This document shows, piece after piece, positions 46,605 through 59,169 of a stretch of DNA of 64,000 nucleotides. The translations under genes and the position numbers were made by a program. Numbering within the stretch: position 1 is the stretch's first letter; every line of letters starts with the position of its first letter. The notes under the pieces are model-generated. The model was not told where the DNA came from. It searched no databases and saw only the letters and a list, made by a program, of their open reading frames with translations. The stretch is from Dermanyssus gallinae (lineage: Eukaryota; Arthropoda; Arachnida; Mesostigmata; Dermanyssidae): contig QVRM01007081.1 in the NCBI GenBank assembly GCA_003439945.1, positions 62,001-126,000 on the forward strand, in the 5' to 3' direction.

Positions 46605-47076
46605 CGATAAATAGCGGTTACAAGCGATACGTCTGCGAGCTGGCTGATGAGCAAACAGTCGAATTCCCCTAGCTGAGCGCCCCTTCGTCGCTAACGAACA
46701 AATGAGAACTCTCGCTCTGTCAATTCCGTTCTTCATCTACTGTTATCTCAATTTCTCGCTGCCCTCTCAGAGGCCGAATCGCTGTGCTGAGCAACACGAA
46801 AACGCCACAGAAACGCCGAGTCGCGACAGCCAGCATACCTCGCCCCGAACAAGTTCAGCGGCGATGTCAGCGGCAATGCAGCGATGCGGTTTATGTCGCA
46901 TCCACTTCATGACGAATACATACGGCCCACAAAGCCCAGAGCGCCACAATTCGTGCAGTTAGGAAAGTACTAAGGTCTACAGAAGTTCGATGAAGTTTTT
47001 TCCCCTACTGCCTCACAGTCAATGTTGTACGTAATTCAGCTCAACGTTTTTTCACACAGTGTACAGCGTCTATATA

Positions 47077-47252
47077 GATATGGTATTTGAAATGACTGGA
47101 GATTTTTGGCGATGTGGTATTTCAGCTGACCGAAGAATGCTTGGTGATATGATCTTTCAACTGATTAGGGACTTTGGGGCAATATAGTCTTTTAACTGGT
47201 CGTGTACTTCATTGACGATACTGTCGCTTAATTGCCTGCATAGTTTGTCGCC
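47077..47252 (+). repeat. Degenerate 35-bp minisatellite, five units
   Basis: Units start at 47077, 47111, 47146, 47181 and 47217 and measure 34, 35, 35, 36 and 36 bases. Shared positions give GATATGGTCTTTCAACTG, a variable middle, and a GATTTTGGGC-like end. Neighbours are roughly 60-70% alike. The period is not a multiple of three, so it is not a protein repeat; open frames on minus across it (QLKDYIA, QLKDHIT) echo the repeat. Confidence 0.85.
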
Positions 47253-47357
47253 GAGAAACGATATGCACACGGTATCTCGTAAGGCCGTAGTTATCTCACA
47301 TATCTTCTGTCGGCTGAACCTGCACACACACAGAGCAACTCCTTGGCGAACCCAAAA

Positions 47358-47455
47358 AAGAAAATTTGCAATAGAGGCGATTGAACTCGTGCACCTATGT
47401 GGGTCCTCCGGCCGCAAGGCGCACGCAAATGTACCCACCACGCCAGGAGCGGGCC
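47358..47455 (-). mobile_element. Diverged tRNA-like head related to the SINE family
   Basis: On minus, TGGCGTGGTGG matches box A with one change. It is followed at the family spacing by GCGCCTTGCGGCCGGAGGAC, then TAGGTGCACGAGTTCAATCGC, a degraded box B. The family tail (GTATTTATGGG to CCCGAAAA) is absent. It may be an old truncated SINE, a sister family, or a tRNA pseudogene. Confidence 0.55.
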
Positions 47456-48649
47456 AGCAGTCCTTATTGCCCAGGGTCGGCTCGCAAATATCGAGCGCGC
47501 AAACCGCAGGCCTTGGCCGCAACAAGTTTAGAAGACTGACGAGACGAGTCTGAAGCGCCTTAGCTGTTGTTTATTTATGTTGTGCTAATTACCCACCTAA
47601 GATGTTTGTATGAAAATTGATTTGCTATTATCCTTCTTTCGGTCAGATGTGTTATTCATCGTATGGTCGTATTGCTATTGTTGTTTTATTGGATCTTTCG
47701 GCGAACCACGCCGTCTCCATTTCAATTTGTTTTGCTGTCAAGGTGGTTTTTGCCAAGGCCGTTTTGATGGGCAGGGTGACCGCCGAATTATCGCCACGCC
47801 GGCGAAGCAATAATCGTTTTTATCAAATGCGGCTGTTGGCGGCCTAATAGCAAAGCTAAAAGCCAATTTACTCACCCAGTGGTGGCCAGAGGTGCATCGG
47901 CCTGCCGCTGTCCTATCAAGCAAGAGTGGAACGCAGAAAAATTGCCGCAAGTTCGACTGCATTGAAGCTTTTTGGACACGGCATATCCGGTCCGCTGACC
48001 TGTATAGTGGCTACTATTGCAAATGTATTTAGTGGTTCAAAGAAGACACAATTTTTACCTGAAAAAAAGATGCTAAGCACAACTAGACTGCAGCCAGCCT
48101 AGTGTCGTGTCACTGTCAAGACTGAAATTCTATTGTGTAGGCGGGTTTCCGGTAAGCGTGCAAACTCCAAAATGCATTCTACAATACGTTCCGCTTGTGT
48201 ACGGAGGCAATTCTTTGTTGCTGAGTGCTCGAGAACAGAGAGAGAGAGAAAAAGAAAGAAAGAAGAAGGAAAGATAGCAACGGATTGGACCGGAGTGGGG
48301 TAGAGTGGACGATCGACGAATTGAACCGATCGGAAGCCTTACAATCGCGCCGATGGTGGAGTTTGCACAAAGAACGTTCCGTTCGTTCCGTTGACAAAGC
48401 AGCAGCCCAGACGCACTGGGACGATCACACAATGACCAGCCAAGGTCGACCAAGGTCGACACAACGAGCTCGGAGCTCGAAGCACGGAGCGCGACCAGAT
48501 CCCCATCCTCCGCCTACACACACGAACGTGGCTGGCACGCGCTGGTCACAACGACTCGCAGCGAATCAGCGGCGGCGCAGCCCGTACTGCTTGGCAATGG
48601 CATGAGTGACGTCGTGCGATAGACGGTTGTCGGCCACTGCGCCTTCGAC

Positions 48650-48677
48650 GACTCTTACTACTACTACTACTACTACA
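48650..48677 (+). repeat. (ACT)n triplet run
   Basis: Eight units of ACT/TAC. Similar runs lie at 18824-18842, 37615-37637 and 49950-50000. Confidence 0.9.
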
Positions 48678-49386
48678 ATTGATTCAGCTATTCTATATCC
48701 TACTGCAACATACAATATACAACGCATGCCTAACTGCTTCTGTGCTGGTTTAGCCTTCATACTCCCTTCGTAGTACACAACACCTCTTCCTCCGCCTTCG
48801 CCGCCTCCCACACAGGCCACCCCCGCCCGCTGGTGGAGTGGGGTTTATGTTGTTCACAGTTGCATCCGCCCGCGCACACGCTCTCATGTACAATACATAC
48901 ATGTATGTACAATACATGAATGGCTTGGCTGGGGGTGCGTACGTGTCGGTGGCTGAGGGAGGCTCCTCGGCCGCACTGTGCATGTGGTCGTATGTGGACG
49001 CGCGCACTCGGTGGCTGTCCTCTGGAGTGTGCGTGTGTGTATGTGTGCAAGTTCGGTATTGTTATCGGTATTGTGGGCCGGGTAACGGCAAGAAAACAGT
49101 TGGTGAAGGTGCAACGTGGCCTCGCTATGGGCGAACATTGTCAGCATCATCATCGTCATCATCATCTCATCATCGGCGCTCGCGTTCGGCCGTCTATAAT
49201 GATCTCTCAACCAAGAGTGAGCAGGAGGAAAAGGCCCGTCGCGCTGCTGAGCCGAGGTCGAAGCGGAGATGCCAATAATGCAATTCGATGATGAAAACAA
49301 CAAAACAACCCCCCCCCCCCAATGCCGCTACCGGTGCTGCCGCTTCTTCTTCGGCTGATCATCGCTTTTCCGCTTTATCCTTTCTT

Positions 49387-49389
<3 letters not shown>

Positions 49390-49435
<46 letters not shown>

Positions 49436-49446
49436 CATATAGATAT
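49390..49446. repeat. (AT)n with (ATAC) units
   Basis: AT run to 49424, then ACATAT units. Confidence 0.95.
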
Positions 49447-49677
49447 ATTTTTTTTGGTCGCGTGGAGGTGGCGGTGCCCGTTGTGGGGTAGTATTGACGG
49501 TTTGGGCTATAACGGCGTACGCCGACGGTCTCTCAAACTCAACAACAGCAACAACGTCAACAACAGTTGCTCGTGCCGGAATTGTTGTCTCCTTTTTGCC
49601 GGAATGATCACCCACCACACGATGAAGATGACAATGAAAATAACATTGATAAGATCATCATCATTATTACCAATAAT

Positions 49678-49713
49678 TAGAACAACAACAACAACAACAA
49701 CAACAACAGGAAC
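49678..49713 (+). repeat. (CAA)n tract
   Basis: About ten CAA units. CTG/CTA units follow at 49775-49812. Confidence 0.93.
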
Positions 49714-50204
49714 AAACAAGATTATCATTCACTGCGGCAAGAACAACAATCACAAATACTCCAACTACTGTTTTTACTACTGCTGCTGTTGCTGCTGCTG
49801 CAGCTGCTGCTACCGTAAAGACAGGCGCTCACGTCCTCGAAATCTCAATGACTTCACTAACCGCCGCCCCTACGTTAGCTGGCTTTGAAGTAGACGACGG
49901 CCTTAAATCAGCACGCAGGCAGGCTCCTCTATATAAGTCTCCTCTGGCGCCATTACTACTAGAACTACTACTACTACTACTACTGTTACTAATACTACTG
50001 CATTGCTGGCGTGCTCAAAACAAGCCAATCTTTCCCCTACTAACCCCCCATTCTCGGCGTACGCACACAAAGAAGGTGCACGAAACCATCAACAATGAAA
50101 GGTCTGCTGGGCCTCCAGCCTTCACCCGTCTCTGCCAGCCTCTCTTTTTCTTCTACCTGACGTTTTACTAGTAAACCTCGTCGTCATAGTAGTAACAGTA
50201 ATAG

Positions 50205-50282
50205 TAGTTTTTGTTGTGTTTGTTGTCGTTCCTATTGGTGTTGTTGTCGTTGTTGTTGTTATTGGTGTTGTTGTTGTTGTAG
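50205..50282 (+). repeat. (TTG)n tract
   Basis: Interrupted TTG/GGT units. Confidence 0.92.
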
Positions 50283-50751
50283 CATCAGCCGTCTGCATAG
50301 GCTCTCTAGTCTTCCGCACTTACTCGATCGAGCTTCTCGAGCAACCGATCAACCGTCGGACCAGACTTGGTTGGCTGACTGACTGCTGCATGCAATGAGT
50401 ATCTGCTGTGCACTGTAGGCTAGGCAGTTCCTGTCGAAGTCTTGCTCCCCGCTCTTCCTCGTTCCCCTGTTCTTGTTCTTCTGCTTCGTCTTCTTGGTAG
50501 TGCGTAGGTCGCGAACTCAGGCCGCTCGCAAACGCGACTCAACGAGCTGATCCTGGCTTCAGCTGCAGTTGTTGTGGAATTGTGGTACATAGAAATCGGC
50601 ATCTGTATTGCAGAGACGGTAGCCCGAGCTAGAGGTAGACGGGCCGAGGCCGAGGTGGAGGCGGTGGCCGTGGTCCGTGCGTTGTGCACCGGCACCACGA
50701 CAACAACGGATTTCCGTCGGTCGACCTTCGTCGAGCCGACAACATTGTCGA

Positions 50752-50827
50752 GGGTGGAGGTGGAGGTGAAGGTGGAGATGGGGGGTGAAGGTGGGGGTGG
50801 AGGTGAAGGTGGAGATGGGGGGGCGGA
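50752..50827 (+). repeat. GGTGGA-type G-rich minisatellite
   Basis: GGTGGA/GGTGAA hexamers, with TGGAGGTGAAGGTGGAGATG recurring at 50761 and 50798 (37-base period). Many G-runs give quadruplex potential on plus. Confidence 0.88.
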
Positions 50828-52019
50828 GGCGTAGTGCAGTCGCTAACAGAACTGCTCAATGAGCTCTGCTTACGCTGCGAGGACTCTGCAGGATAGCTGT
50901 AGCACACGCAGCGTCAGCGGACAGCGCATCGGTAGTACTGTGCCAAGGCGGCATTCGAGACGGCATTCGGATGGCGATTATAGCGACAGTCGCTGGCATT
51001 AGCTGTAAGCAAGCAAGGCTTAGAGCGGCAATGTCACACACGAAACAACCTTGCTTGTTCTTGGAACAAACATACCTAGTGGGCCGGCTCAGAGAGTTAT
51101 GGAGTGAGCCGGTAAGTGAGCCGGTAAGCGAGCCGGTCGATTCGAGGTAACCGACGGACAAGAATCAGTAGCCGGCGGTGGTTGAAGTCGAAGTGCTACG
51201 ACGCTATGGCAGTTCCGTAGTAGACAGTTCCTGATTCGAGAGGTCTCCGAGAGACACAGAGACAGACTAAACGAGAGAGAGTGAGAAGCAGCGCCCTCAC
51301 GGCGGCGGATCGGGCACGCGCTCGCGGTCGCCCGGTTGCTTGGATTGTTTGTTGGTTTGCCAGTATGCGCACAAGCAGCATTCGAGCATTCTGCACTTGG
51401 CCGACTCCTGGCTGGCTGCGTGGTTGCTGAAGGTGCGTCGTGAAGTAGGAAGCGAAGCCTAAAACCCCCGAAAAGTCGGGCGGGTCGCCCGGCGGGCCGC
51501 TTTTGGGAGTAGGCCGTAGGCTGTAGGCGTTGCAGTTAGTTCTCGTGGTCGTGACAGCGGCGCGAGCTAACGAGGAAAGCGAGGCGGAGGAAAAGAAAGC
51601 CGCAAGAGAGAGAGACAGCAGGAGAGCAACACAGAGCACGGCAAAGTGCCTGGTGGTGCCGGCGCACGACCAGATAGGTATACGAACGAGAGACGCGCAG
51701 AGCAACGTGGCGGCCACCCCACTCGCTTCCTCTAGTGCATTGTGGATGTTATTTATTGCAAAAGGATTTGATCAGCAGCAGTAACAGTTAGTAGCGGTAG
51801 CGTCGTCGTCGTCATCGTCGTCGTAGTAGTCGTAGCCGTCGTATTGTTGTATCGGCATTGTCGAATCGTACTTCCGCTTGGAGTGTGCTGCCTATCGGCC
51901 CGGTACACCGAACGGCACGATCCGAATTCACTCGTCTCGCATTCACTTTCGGCTGCTCGGATGGACTTGTCCAAGAAAGAGAAATATATAGATGGCAGGC
52001 AGATAGATCGATGATAATA

Positions 52020-52350
52020 ACAGGAACAGCGCGAAAGACAGCGAAACACAGAAAAGTAGAGACAAAAGAGATCGCGGAGGGCGAGCGAACGAATGAGTGG
52101 GTGTGTATGAGAGAGAGAGGGGGGGAAGAGCAAAAAATGAGACAAAATGAGAAAGTCCGAGAACCAAGAAGAGCCCGAAAAAGTCCAGAAAAGTTTGGTA
52201 GGACGTGCGGCGTGAAAACGAAAACATGACGAACGGCATTTGGGCAGAAGTAGTCAAACACAACTGTGAGACAGAGAAATGAAAACGAGAGACACACACA
52301 CAACGAGAGGGCGAGGAAACGAAAGAGGGAAAACAGCAACAAGCAAAATG
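52020..52350 (+). other. Polypurine-rich tract, about 330 bp
   Basis: The plus strand is mostly A and G with short pyrimidine breaks and GAGA runs at 52109-52127. Several minus-strand frames stay open through it (pyrimidine-rich strand), which I do not take as genes. Triplex formation is possible where mirror symmetry is good. Confidence 0.7.
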
Positions 52351-53246
52351 TGAGCAACAGTCAACTCCGGTGAACCACATGAATCACGCACGTTACTAGC
52401 TGGCTAGCCGGGTGAACTGTTGATGATGGCGATGACTGTTGAAGGCGCTACTGGTAATAACGACGGAACCGTCACGTCACGATCATAATTGGGGAGCAGC
52501 ATATTTGGAGCGCGGCCAGCAACGACCGTTGATTTTGCTGTTGCTATTGCGGCTACCACTGCACGATATGGTGTAGTGGCGACATTATTGGTAGATTGGA
52601 CAATGACAAAGACAAAGTTTAGGTCGTTTTTACACTATAAGGGGGACGGATCTGCTTATCTGCGAAAGGGAGAAGGGCAAGGCGACGTGCGACGGGATAA
52701 AAGTGACGAATGACATAAGCCTATATAGCATATACGGTAACACACGCACGCGGGAACACAGATATGCATACATGCAGACATGCATCTATTTATCCATCCT
52801 TAGTCTAGCCCATCTTATCGTCGTGCCGTTGTGTCACATCAAGAGGAGAGTCGTCGGGAGGGCAGTCAAAAGACGACGCATAAGGTAGCTTTGTGCCTGG
52901 CCAGTAGCAGTAGTAGTCGCAGTAGCACGTTAAGAAGCGCAACCCCACAGCCCAGCTTCGCCCTTCACCGTCGGGGGGCTTTTGAAGGGGTGAATTTCGA
53001 CGCGTGGGGTGATAGTGGGCGAAAGCAGAGCGAACGTGTGCTTCTTGCACCCCTTTTCTTTAGCCCGCCCCGTCTCTGTGCATGTGGAAGAACGGATCGA
53101 AGATGGCAGCGGTCGCACTGCTCGTAGAAGGAGAACAACTTCGACGCCGATGACGCATAGCTGTGGCCGACAGCAGCACGAAGGCAAGAACAGAGGAGTG
53201 CCGATGACGCAGGCGCTTGGCAGGGCTAAAAGGAAAGTGTAACAAC

Positions 53247-53310
53247 GAAGTAGAGGAAAAAGAAGAAGGAGAAGAGGCGGAAAGAAGAAGAAAAGCGATG
53301 AAGAATTATA
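53247..53310 (+). repeat. Near-pure polypurine tract (GAA/GAG)
   Basis: About 60 bases of almost only A and G (GAAGAAGGAGAAGAGG type). It is the cleanest polypurine run in the window. Confidence 0.85.
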
Positions 53311-54235
53311 GGACTTTCCCTTTCGTATAAGGGTACGCTACACGGAGGGGGGCTAACCGATTGTCCCCTCTGAGTTTTTTTTTTGCTGAAAAATGCGGGG
53401 AGCCTTCCCTATTGCCGCTGCTGCTGCTATATCTGCTGTGTCAGTGTGTGCATATGTGTACATGTGGGCACATATATGTTGTGGGCATAGGCACACGAAC
53501 ACATGTGTATTGTGTCTTTTCTATTCGGCCTGCCGGCCTTTTAGCCAGCAGCGGCACCCATTGAAGCTGTATAGGTAGCAGAGCTTGTAGAAGTTGCAGA
53601 GTAGTGCCTTACGGCAAGATAATGGCAGGCAGGACAGAGTGGATGTTCCTGGTTGAGGTTGAAACAGAGCGGCTTATAGTTGGCCGTCCTGGCCAGGACG
53701 CCACGGCCGCCGACCTATCCAGGACGCCACGCATGGGCCTATCTTTTAGAAGATGTACTTCTTGTTTGGTTTTTTCTCTTTCGGGTTGCTTCGTTCTAAA
53801 GAATGACCACTCTTTCTCTTCCTATAGCTTTGGCCCCGTCACCTAACGTACGAAGGTAGCTTGTTAGTATGACAGAGCAGAAAATGCTACTGCTGCTGCT
53901 GTTGATGTTGCTGCTGCCGTCGCCGTCACTGTTGCTGCTAAGTCAATGGTGAGTAGCGCTGTTGGAATCATCGCCGGCTGGATATGGCGCGGGTGGTCCC
54001 ATGCGCAGCGTTGTGTTCCCATTACTACTGTTACTACCACGATTACCAGTGCGGCGTGCGCTCTATCCGATTGCCGAGGTGGTGCTCGTCTGTGGGCAGA
54101 CGAGAATCCTACCTTACCTTACCAGCCTGTCGTCTACTTGCTCGTCTATAGTGGTTTTCGACTTCAACTGAAAGCCATGGCGGCTGGCAGGGTCGAACGA
54201 GACCGTCCGACCTACAGACCGACTTGACGATAATG

Positions 54236-54265
54236 ACGACGATGATGATGATGATGATGATGATC
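54236..54265 (+). repeat. (GAT)n triplet run
   Basis: ACGATG then GATGAT units. More GAT/ATC triplets lie at 54775-54900 and 55045-55135. Confidence 0.9.
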
Positions 54266-54769
54266 GGAAGAACCGACCAATAGATGGACGCGCACACGAG
54301 CTCAAACGCCGGGCGCGAAGGGTTTCATCGACGGGTGAAGTTCGAGGTCGTCAAGAAGAAAAAGTCCAACAACAGCAGCAAGAACAGCAGCAGCAGCGGG
54401 AATAGGGCTAGTAATGACAGTTCTAGTAACAGGAGGAGGAGAAGCAGCAGACGTAGTAGCACCCGCCACAGCAGCATCCGCACGCAGTCGTGTTCGAAGC
54501 AGCCGCCGAAACCTCGTTCACCGAGTGAGAAGAGAAACAGAGTGCAGATGCAAAACCCCTTTGATTCGTTCTCTTTCTCTTGTTTTTTGGGGTGATTCAA
54601 TGGAATTCATCGCATTCATTGCGGGGGAGTAGTCTTCGAGTTCGTCAGCAGCAGCAGCAGCAGCAGCAACGGGTTTGGACGGCATCACCCTTTGGTGGTG
54701 GCGGCGGCGATGGTGCTCCTACTTCTCCGAGCTGCCACTACCTAATGCTGCCATGACAACGGCTACCGC

Positions 54770-55135
54770 CGCCATGATGAACATCATCACCACCATCAAC
54801 ATTACTATCACCATCGTCATCACCATCGTCAACATTACCAACAATATCGACTTCATCATCATCATCACGATCATCACCATCAACGACGACGACGACGCTG
54901 ACAACGACACTGATCTGGTGGTGGCACGATTAGGCAGACGATCAGTACTCACCGGTTCACCCTTGAGCTGAGGGCGGAGGACCCTTCGCTGTGGGGTGAG
55001 AAGCAAGTCGTAGGCCTGGTTGACGACGACGACGACAACGACAGCAATAGTAATGAGGATGATGATGATGGTGGTGATAATGATGGTGATGATGATGATG
55101 GTGGTGATGATAATGATGGTGATGATGATGACGAC
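54770..55135 (+). repeat. ATC tract facing a GAT tract
   Basis: ATC/CAC units at 54775-54895 are followed after about 150 bases by GAT/GGT units at 55050-55135. The two are in opposite orientation, so the pair forms a large imperfect inverted repeat. Confidence 0.8.
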
Positions 55136-55639
55136 GTTGAGGCGGCAGACGACCCATTGGCTACAGCGGACTGAACGAATTCATTCAGCATCTATGTTTG
55201 TCTCTCTATGTGTCTTGCTCTTTGTCTATCTGTCTGTCTGTCGGTCGGCCGGTCAGAGGGTGTTTGGGGGTGTGGGGGTGGTAGTGGTGTGCATGTAGAT
55301 CGATGTATGAATGTAGAATGGGCCCGCTCGAATTTCGGATGAATCGGGCGCCCCGCACCGAATGAACGCACCTAGCGGGCGAACTCTTCGAATTTAGACT
55401 TGAACTGAGAATAAGAGTAACAGGAAGAAGAAGAGAAAAGAAAACGAAAAAAAAACGATAACAGTTCCCCTCTTCGTCAGTCGGTCCGAATCCCTTGTCG
55501 CCGCGATAGGATTTAAAAAAAAAGTATATATGTATATATAGCTGCGTCGATGGTTTCCCGGTGGCCACCGAACACGCGGCGGCGGCAACCTGAATGTGTT
55601 TTTGTCATTCGTTCAGCTTCCTGTGCGCTGCGGATCGAA

Positions 55640-56090
55640 GGAATTGGTTCAGGAATTGGCTGACGACCAAGCCGACATTAGATGATAGTGGAAAAGAAAT
55701 TAGCCAGCTCATGTTCATTATGAGCTACCTCGTTTAAGGTAGAGAAGCTAGGCGTAGCGAATAGTGGCCACACAGATGAAAGCTCTACGGGGCGTATATC
55801 ATATACACTTTATGTACAACTCTACCACGTGGTAGATAACTTACTTATTGTACGTACATACACGTACACATGGTGAATATTATTCTACTAAATATATAAA
55901 AACATTCATGTATATAACACATTAAGTATGTAATAGAGTATACAGTATGTAGTGATTATATGTTGAAGAACTGCAAACGTTGGGTAGAAATCTTTAAGAG
56001 CAAATTTGACTTTAAAAACTTAGGAAAAATGTTCAAGGAACAATCCCAAAATCTAAAAAAATAGATGTATATGTTCTTCTATCTACATGG
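55640..56090. other. AT-rich unique sequence with a perfect palindrome
   Basis: No gene recognised. TCTACCACGTGGTAGA (55821-55836) is a perfect 16-bp palindrome centred on the E-box CACGTG. Confidence 0.6.
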
Positions 56091-56119
56091 CAAAGACATA
56101 TATCTTAACAGGCATTACC

Positions 56120-56121
56120 GG

Positions 56122-56162
<41 letters not shown>
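56120..56162. repeat. Compound (AT)n(GA)n microsatellite
   Basis: AT units pass directly into GA units. Confidence 0.94.
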
Positions 56163-56999
56163 TTGTATTTGAGAGCGGTGTCACCGCATGATGGCGTGTG
56201 TATGTATGAATGTGTGTCGATGGGGCAGGAGGACCACCGTAGTTATGGGTTGGATGGTGAAGAAATCCGCGAGCGCCCAGGGCCGCGGTCGCGAAAGTCG
56301 CGCCTATTGGGTGGGACATGGAGACGCCCACCACCCACCCATGTATGGCTCTCGACCGCCCGCCTTGATCGCCTAGACGAGGAGAAAAGACTCACCCCCC
56401 TGGGGTACAGGGAAATTGGCCAGCGAGGGAGGGGGCTAGGGTAGGAATAGATAGCTATTTCCCGGGAACGCACCATGAATGAATGCAGCCAGGCACAGCA
56501 AAAGACCCAATGAGGGGCGGAGCCTAATTTGCACACACCGCGAGAGTCGTGCATGTCTACTAGTTGAGTCGGGGAGCAAAATCCTGGACCAGGACAACAA
56601 GCCAGGCCAGGCCAGCGCTCTCCTAGCATAGTAACGATAAACGATAATGTCGTTACTCGTATCGTTTTTGATGAATAATAATATTCATCATCATCGTCAT
56701 AATGTTACCCACCAGACTTATCCTCTTTTTCTCGAGGTGAGTTGACACTTACCGAGAAAAACGTGGATCAGATTCAGTCAAGATGGTTCGTCGTTAGTCG
56801 TTTCAGCTTCAATCGCATCATCATAACGGCCGGCAATCCAACCAGTGTTGGTTATGGGTTTTTCGACCTATTTCGACTGTGCTTCATTTCATCAATACAA
56901 ACATATTGATGAAATTATATATTTATATATATATTTTTTTTAGATACATATACGTGTATGTACTCACGTGTGCTTCAGTTATCGTTCATTATTCTTGTA

Positions 57000-57360
57000 A
57001 TTTTTAGTATTGTTGGTGTTCTTGTTGCTGTTGTCACTCGCGGTGTTGTCAACGGTCGAACACTGTCAGTATTACTGACGCTTCTATTGTTGTTGACGCT
57101 TGTTCTGGTGGTCGTTATAATCATTTATGTATTTATTTACTATTCACGTTAACCTACGACTGCAAATGTTTCGGTCAAGATTACTTCGAAATGCTCTGTG
57201 GTGGCACACGCCCTGATCAAGTCCCCCGCGACTCCTTCTGGCCGCCAGAGTCGTTTGTAGCACTTGTTCTTGCAGTCGTTATTCCTGTTGCGGTTGTTGT
57301 TGTTGTCGTTGTTGTTAGATTTCGTTGTCATTGTTGTTGTTGTCGTTGTTGTTGCTAAAA
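57000..57360 (+). repeat. Interrupted TTG tracts
   Basis: TTG/CTT units at 57008-57050 and 57080-57115, purer TTG/CGT units at 57290-57357. Confidence 0.85.
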
Positions 57361-57647
57361 TCCTTAAGTGCTTCCCTCCCCTTCCCCGTTGTACTTGGCC
57401 GAGAAAATGATGCTGGCCACTACACAGGAAAAACACGATTACTGGCAATTGACAATTGTCGAATTGCGTCGGCCCCGCCTTCGTCTGGTTTCGTCAGCTC
57501 GGTCGGCGCAGCACGGCCCGTTCACCACGTTTGTCCTTGCCTCGTTTTCCCCTTGCTGATTGTTCGTTGAGTTCGCACGTCAATCGTTTATGTTGCCTCT
57601 CAGTCGTACTGTCGCTACACTGTTTGCTACCCGTCCGGTTACCGTGT

Positions 57648-57768
57648 CCGGTGTCGTTGTTGTTGGTATTGTTGTTGTTATTGCTTTTGTTGTTGTGGTT
57701 GCTGCTGCTGCTGTTGCTATTGTTGTTATCGTTTTTGTCGTTGTCGCTGTTGTTGCTCATGCTCCTCT
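57648..57768 (+). repeat. TTG/CTG/CGT triplet tract
   Basis: About 120 bases of interrupted triplets. Another TTG run lies at 58014-58032 and one at 58636-58697. Confidence 0.9.
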
Positions 57769-58883
57769 AACAACAGCCAGTGACTGAACAGTGAACAGAT
57801 CTAAATACTTGAATGCGTCCGCAATTCTAGCCAACGTTTCAGCTCTCAATCAGAGAATTCTGTTGCTCGAGTTTTTTTTTGTTTTTATTTTCTTATTATA
57901 ATTTATTATTTCACGAACGATGACGAGGATGCCAACAGCAATAACGATGTATATTGTGTATAATGATGTATACGAATAACTTGATAGCCGGCGTTCATGG
58001 GGACATCAGTTGAGTTGTTGTTGTTGTTGTTACCAATATTATTACCATTATTTTTTTATTATTATCAGAAAAGACGCAGTAATTGCACATTAATAGTAAA
58101 ACTTTGGCTGGTGTAACTATTACCAGTACTACCATCATTAGCACTACCATTACTACGAGAACTGTGGCGGGGCAACTGCTTCGTCTATCTACTATTAAGT
58201 CTAGAATCGTGCTATTGTCGTTGATTACACGTTTCGTGCAGTTTCTCATGCCGTTTATCGCCGCACGTATCCGGATCTGTTTAGCCACGTAACGATGTTT
58301 CGTAGTATCCGATGCGTCAGGGCTATCTCCTCTTTTTTCCTTCCCTCCTTCTTGCTTAGCTGACGGCTGGCTAAACAGAGGAAAGAACGCTAAGCCGCTC
58401 CCTACGAGCCGTCACAACGTTTCCCACTGGGTTACGCGCAAAATCAGCTGTTAGCTCTGTCTGCTTCGTGCTTTCGATTCGTTCGTGCTTTCGGTTATCT
58501 GCTGCTTTATTAAACTTCGTGTTTCTCTTCTTTTTTTCTTCTTCTGCTGTTTTTGCCATCATTCCACGTCCATGTCAAATTGCCATCCTACAGTTTATCG
58601 CGCAAACCTTTGTGGATCTGTGAAAGTATCTGTCGTCGTTGTTGTTGTTGTTGCTGTTTCTAATGCTGCAATTCTTGTTGTTGTTGTTGTTGTAGCAGAA
58701 GCAGCATCCGCAAACGTAGTAAGAATAATGGCAAAGCGGAAGGTAACAGCCATCATTTGCGTACACCCATGACCTTCGTCTTAGTGCCGTAGACAAGGTA
58801 ATGTTACTAATAGTGATTCTATTCGTAACAATATTTTGTGAATCCACTGTACGGATTGCTGCACAAGACAGACAATAAGTACA

Positions 58884-58886
<3 letters not shown>

Positions 58887-58939
<53 letters not shown>

Positions 58940-58986
58940 TATATATAGTCCACACTTTTATAATAATAATAATAATAATAATAAAA
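58887..58986. repeat. (AT)n then (AAT)n
   Basis: AT units to 58948, then AAT units at 58962-58984. Confidence 0.95.
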
Positions 58987-59067
58987 ATAACTTTCTCAGC
59001 CAACCTTACTATCGTCTAATATTCCAATAGTAACTGTGTACTACGCTGAATTGCTAGAAAATGTCGT

Positions 59068-59165
59068 CCTTTTGCTCCTGCCCGGATCGAACCGGTACGT
59101 CATTGGTTCTGAGTTCTGTCCGCAAACGTTTTTTTTTCCGCATTGCCTGATTGTCGCCCTCAATT
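59068..59165 (-). mobile_element. Possible second tRNA-derived SINE head
   Basis: On minus, AGGCAATGCGG (9 of 11 to box A) lies about 50 bases before GGTTCGATCCG, a good box B, in the order and orientation of a polymerase III internal promoter. The sequence between (GCGGACAGAACTCAGAACCA) does not match the first family. An A-run interrupts just after box A. No clear target duplication is seen. A tRNA pseudogene is the alternative. Confidence 0.35.
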
Positions 59166-59169
59166 AGAG

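Noticed and set aside
47157..47525. 122-codon minus-strand frame with a protein-like C-terminus
   Set aside because: Its C-terminal part overlaps the 35-bp minisatellite and its N-terminal part the tRNA-like head, so both halves are explained by repeats.
51812..52380. 181- and 145-codon minus-strand frames rich in Phe, Ser and Leu
   Set aside because: They are the pyrimidine strand of a polypurine tract, which suppresses stops in several frames.
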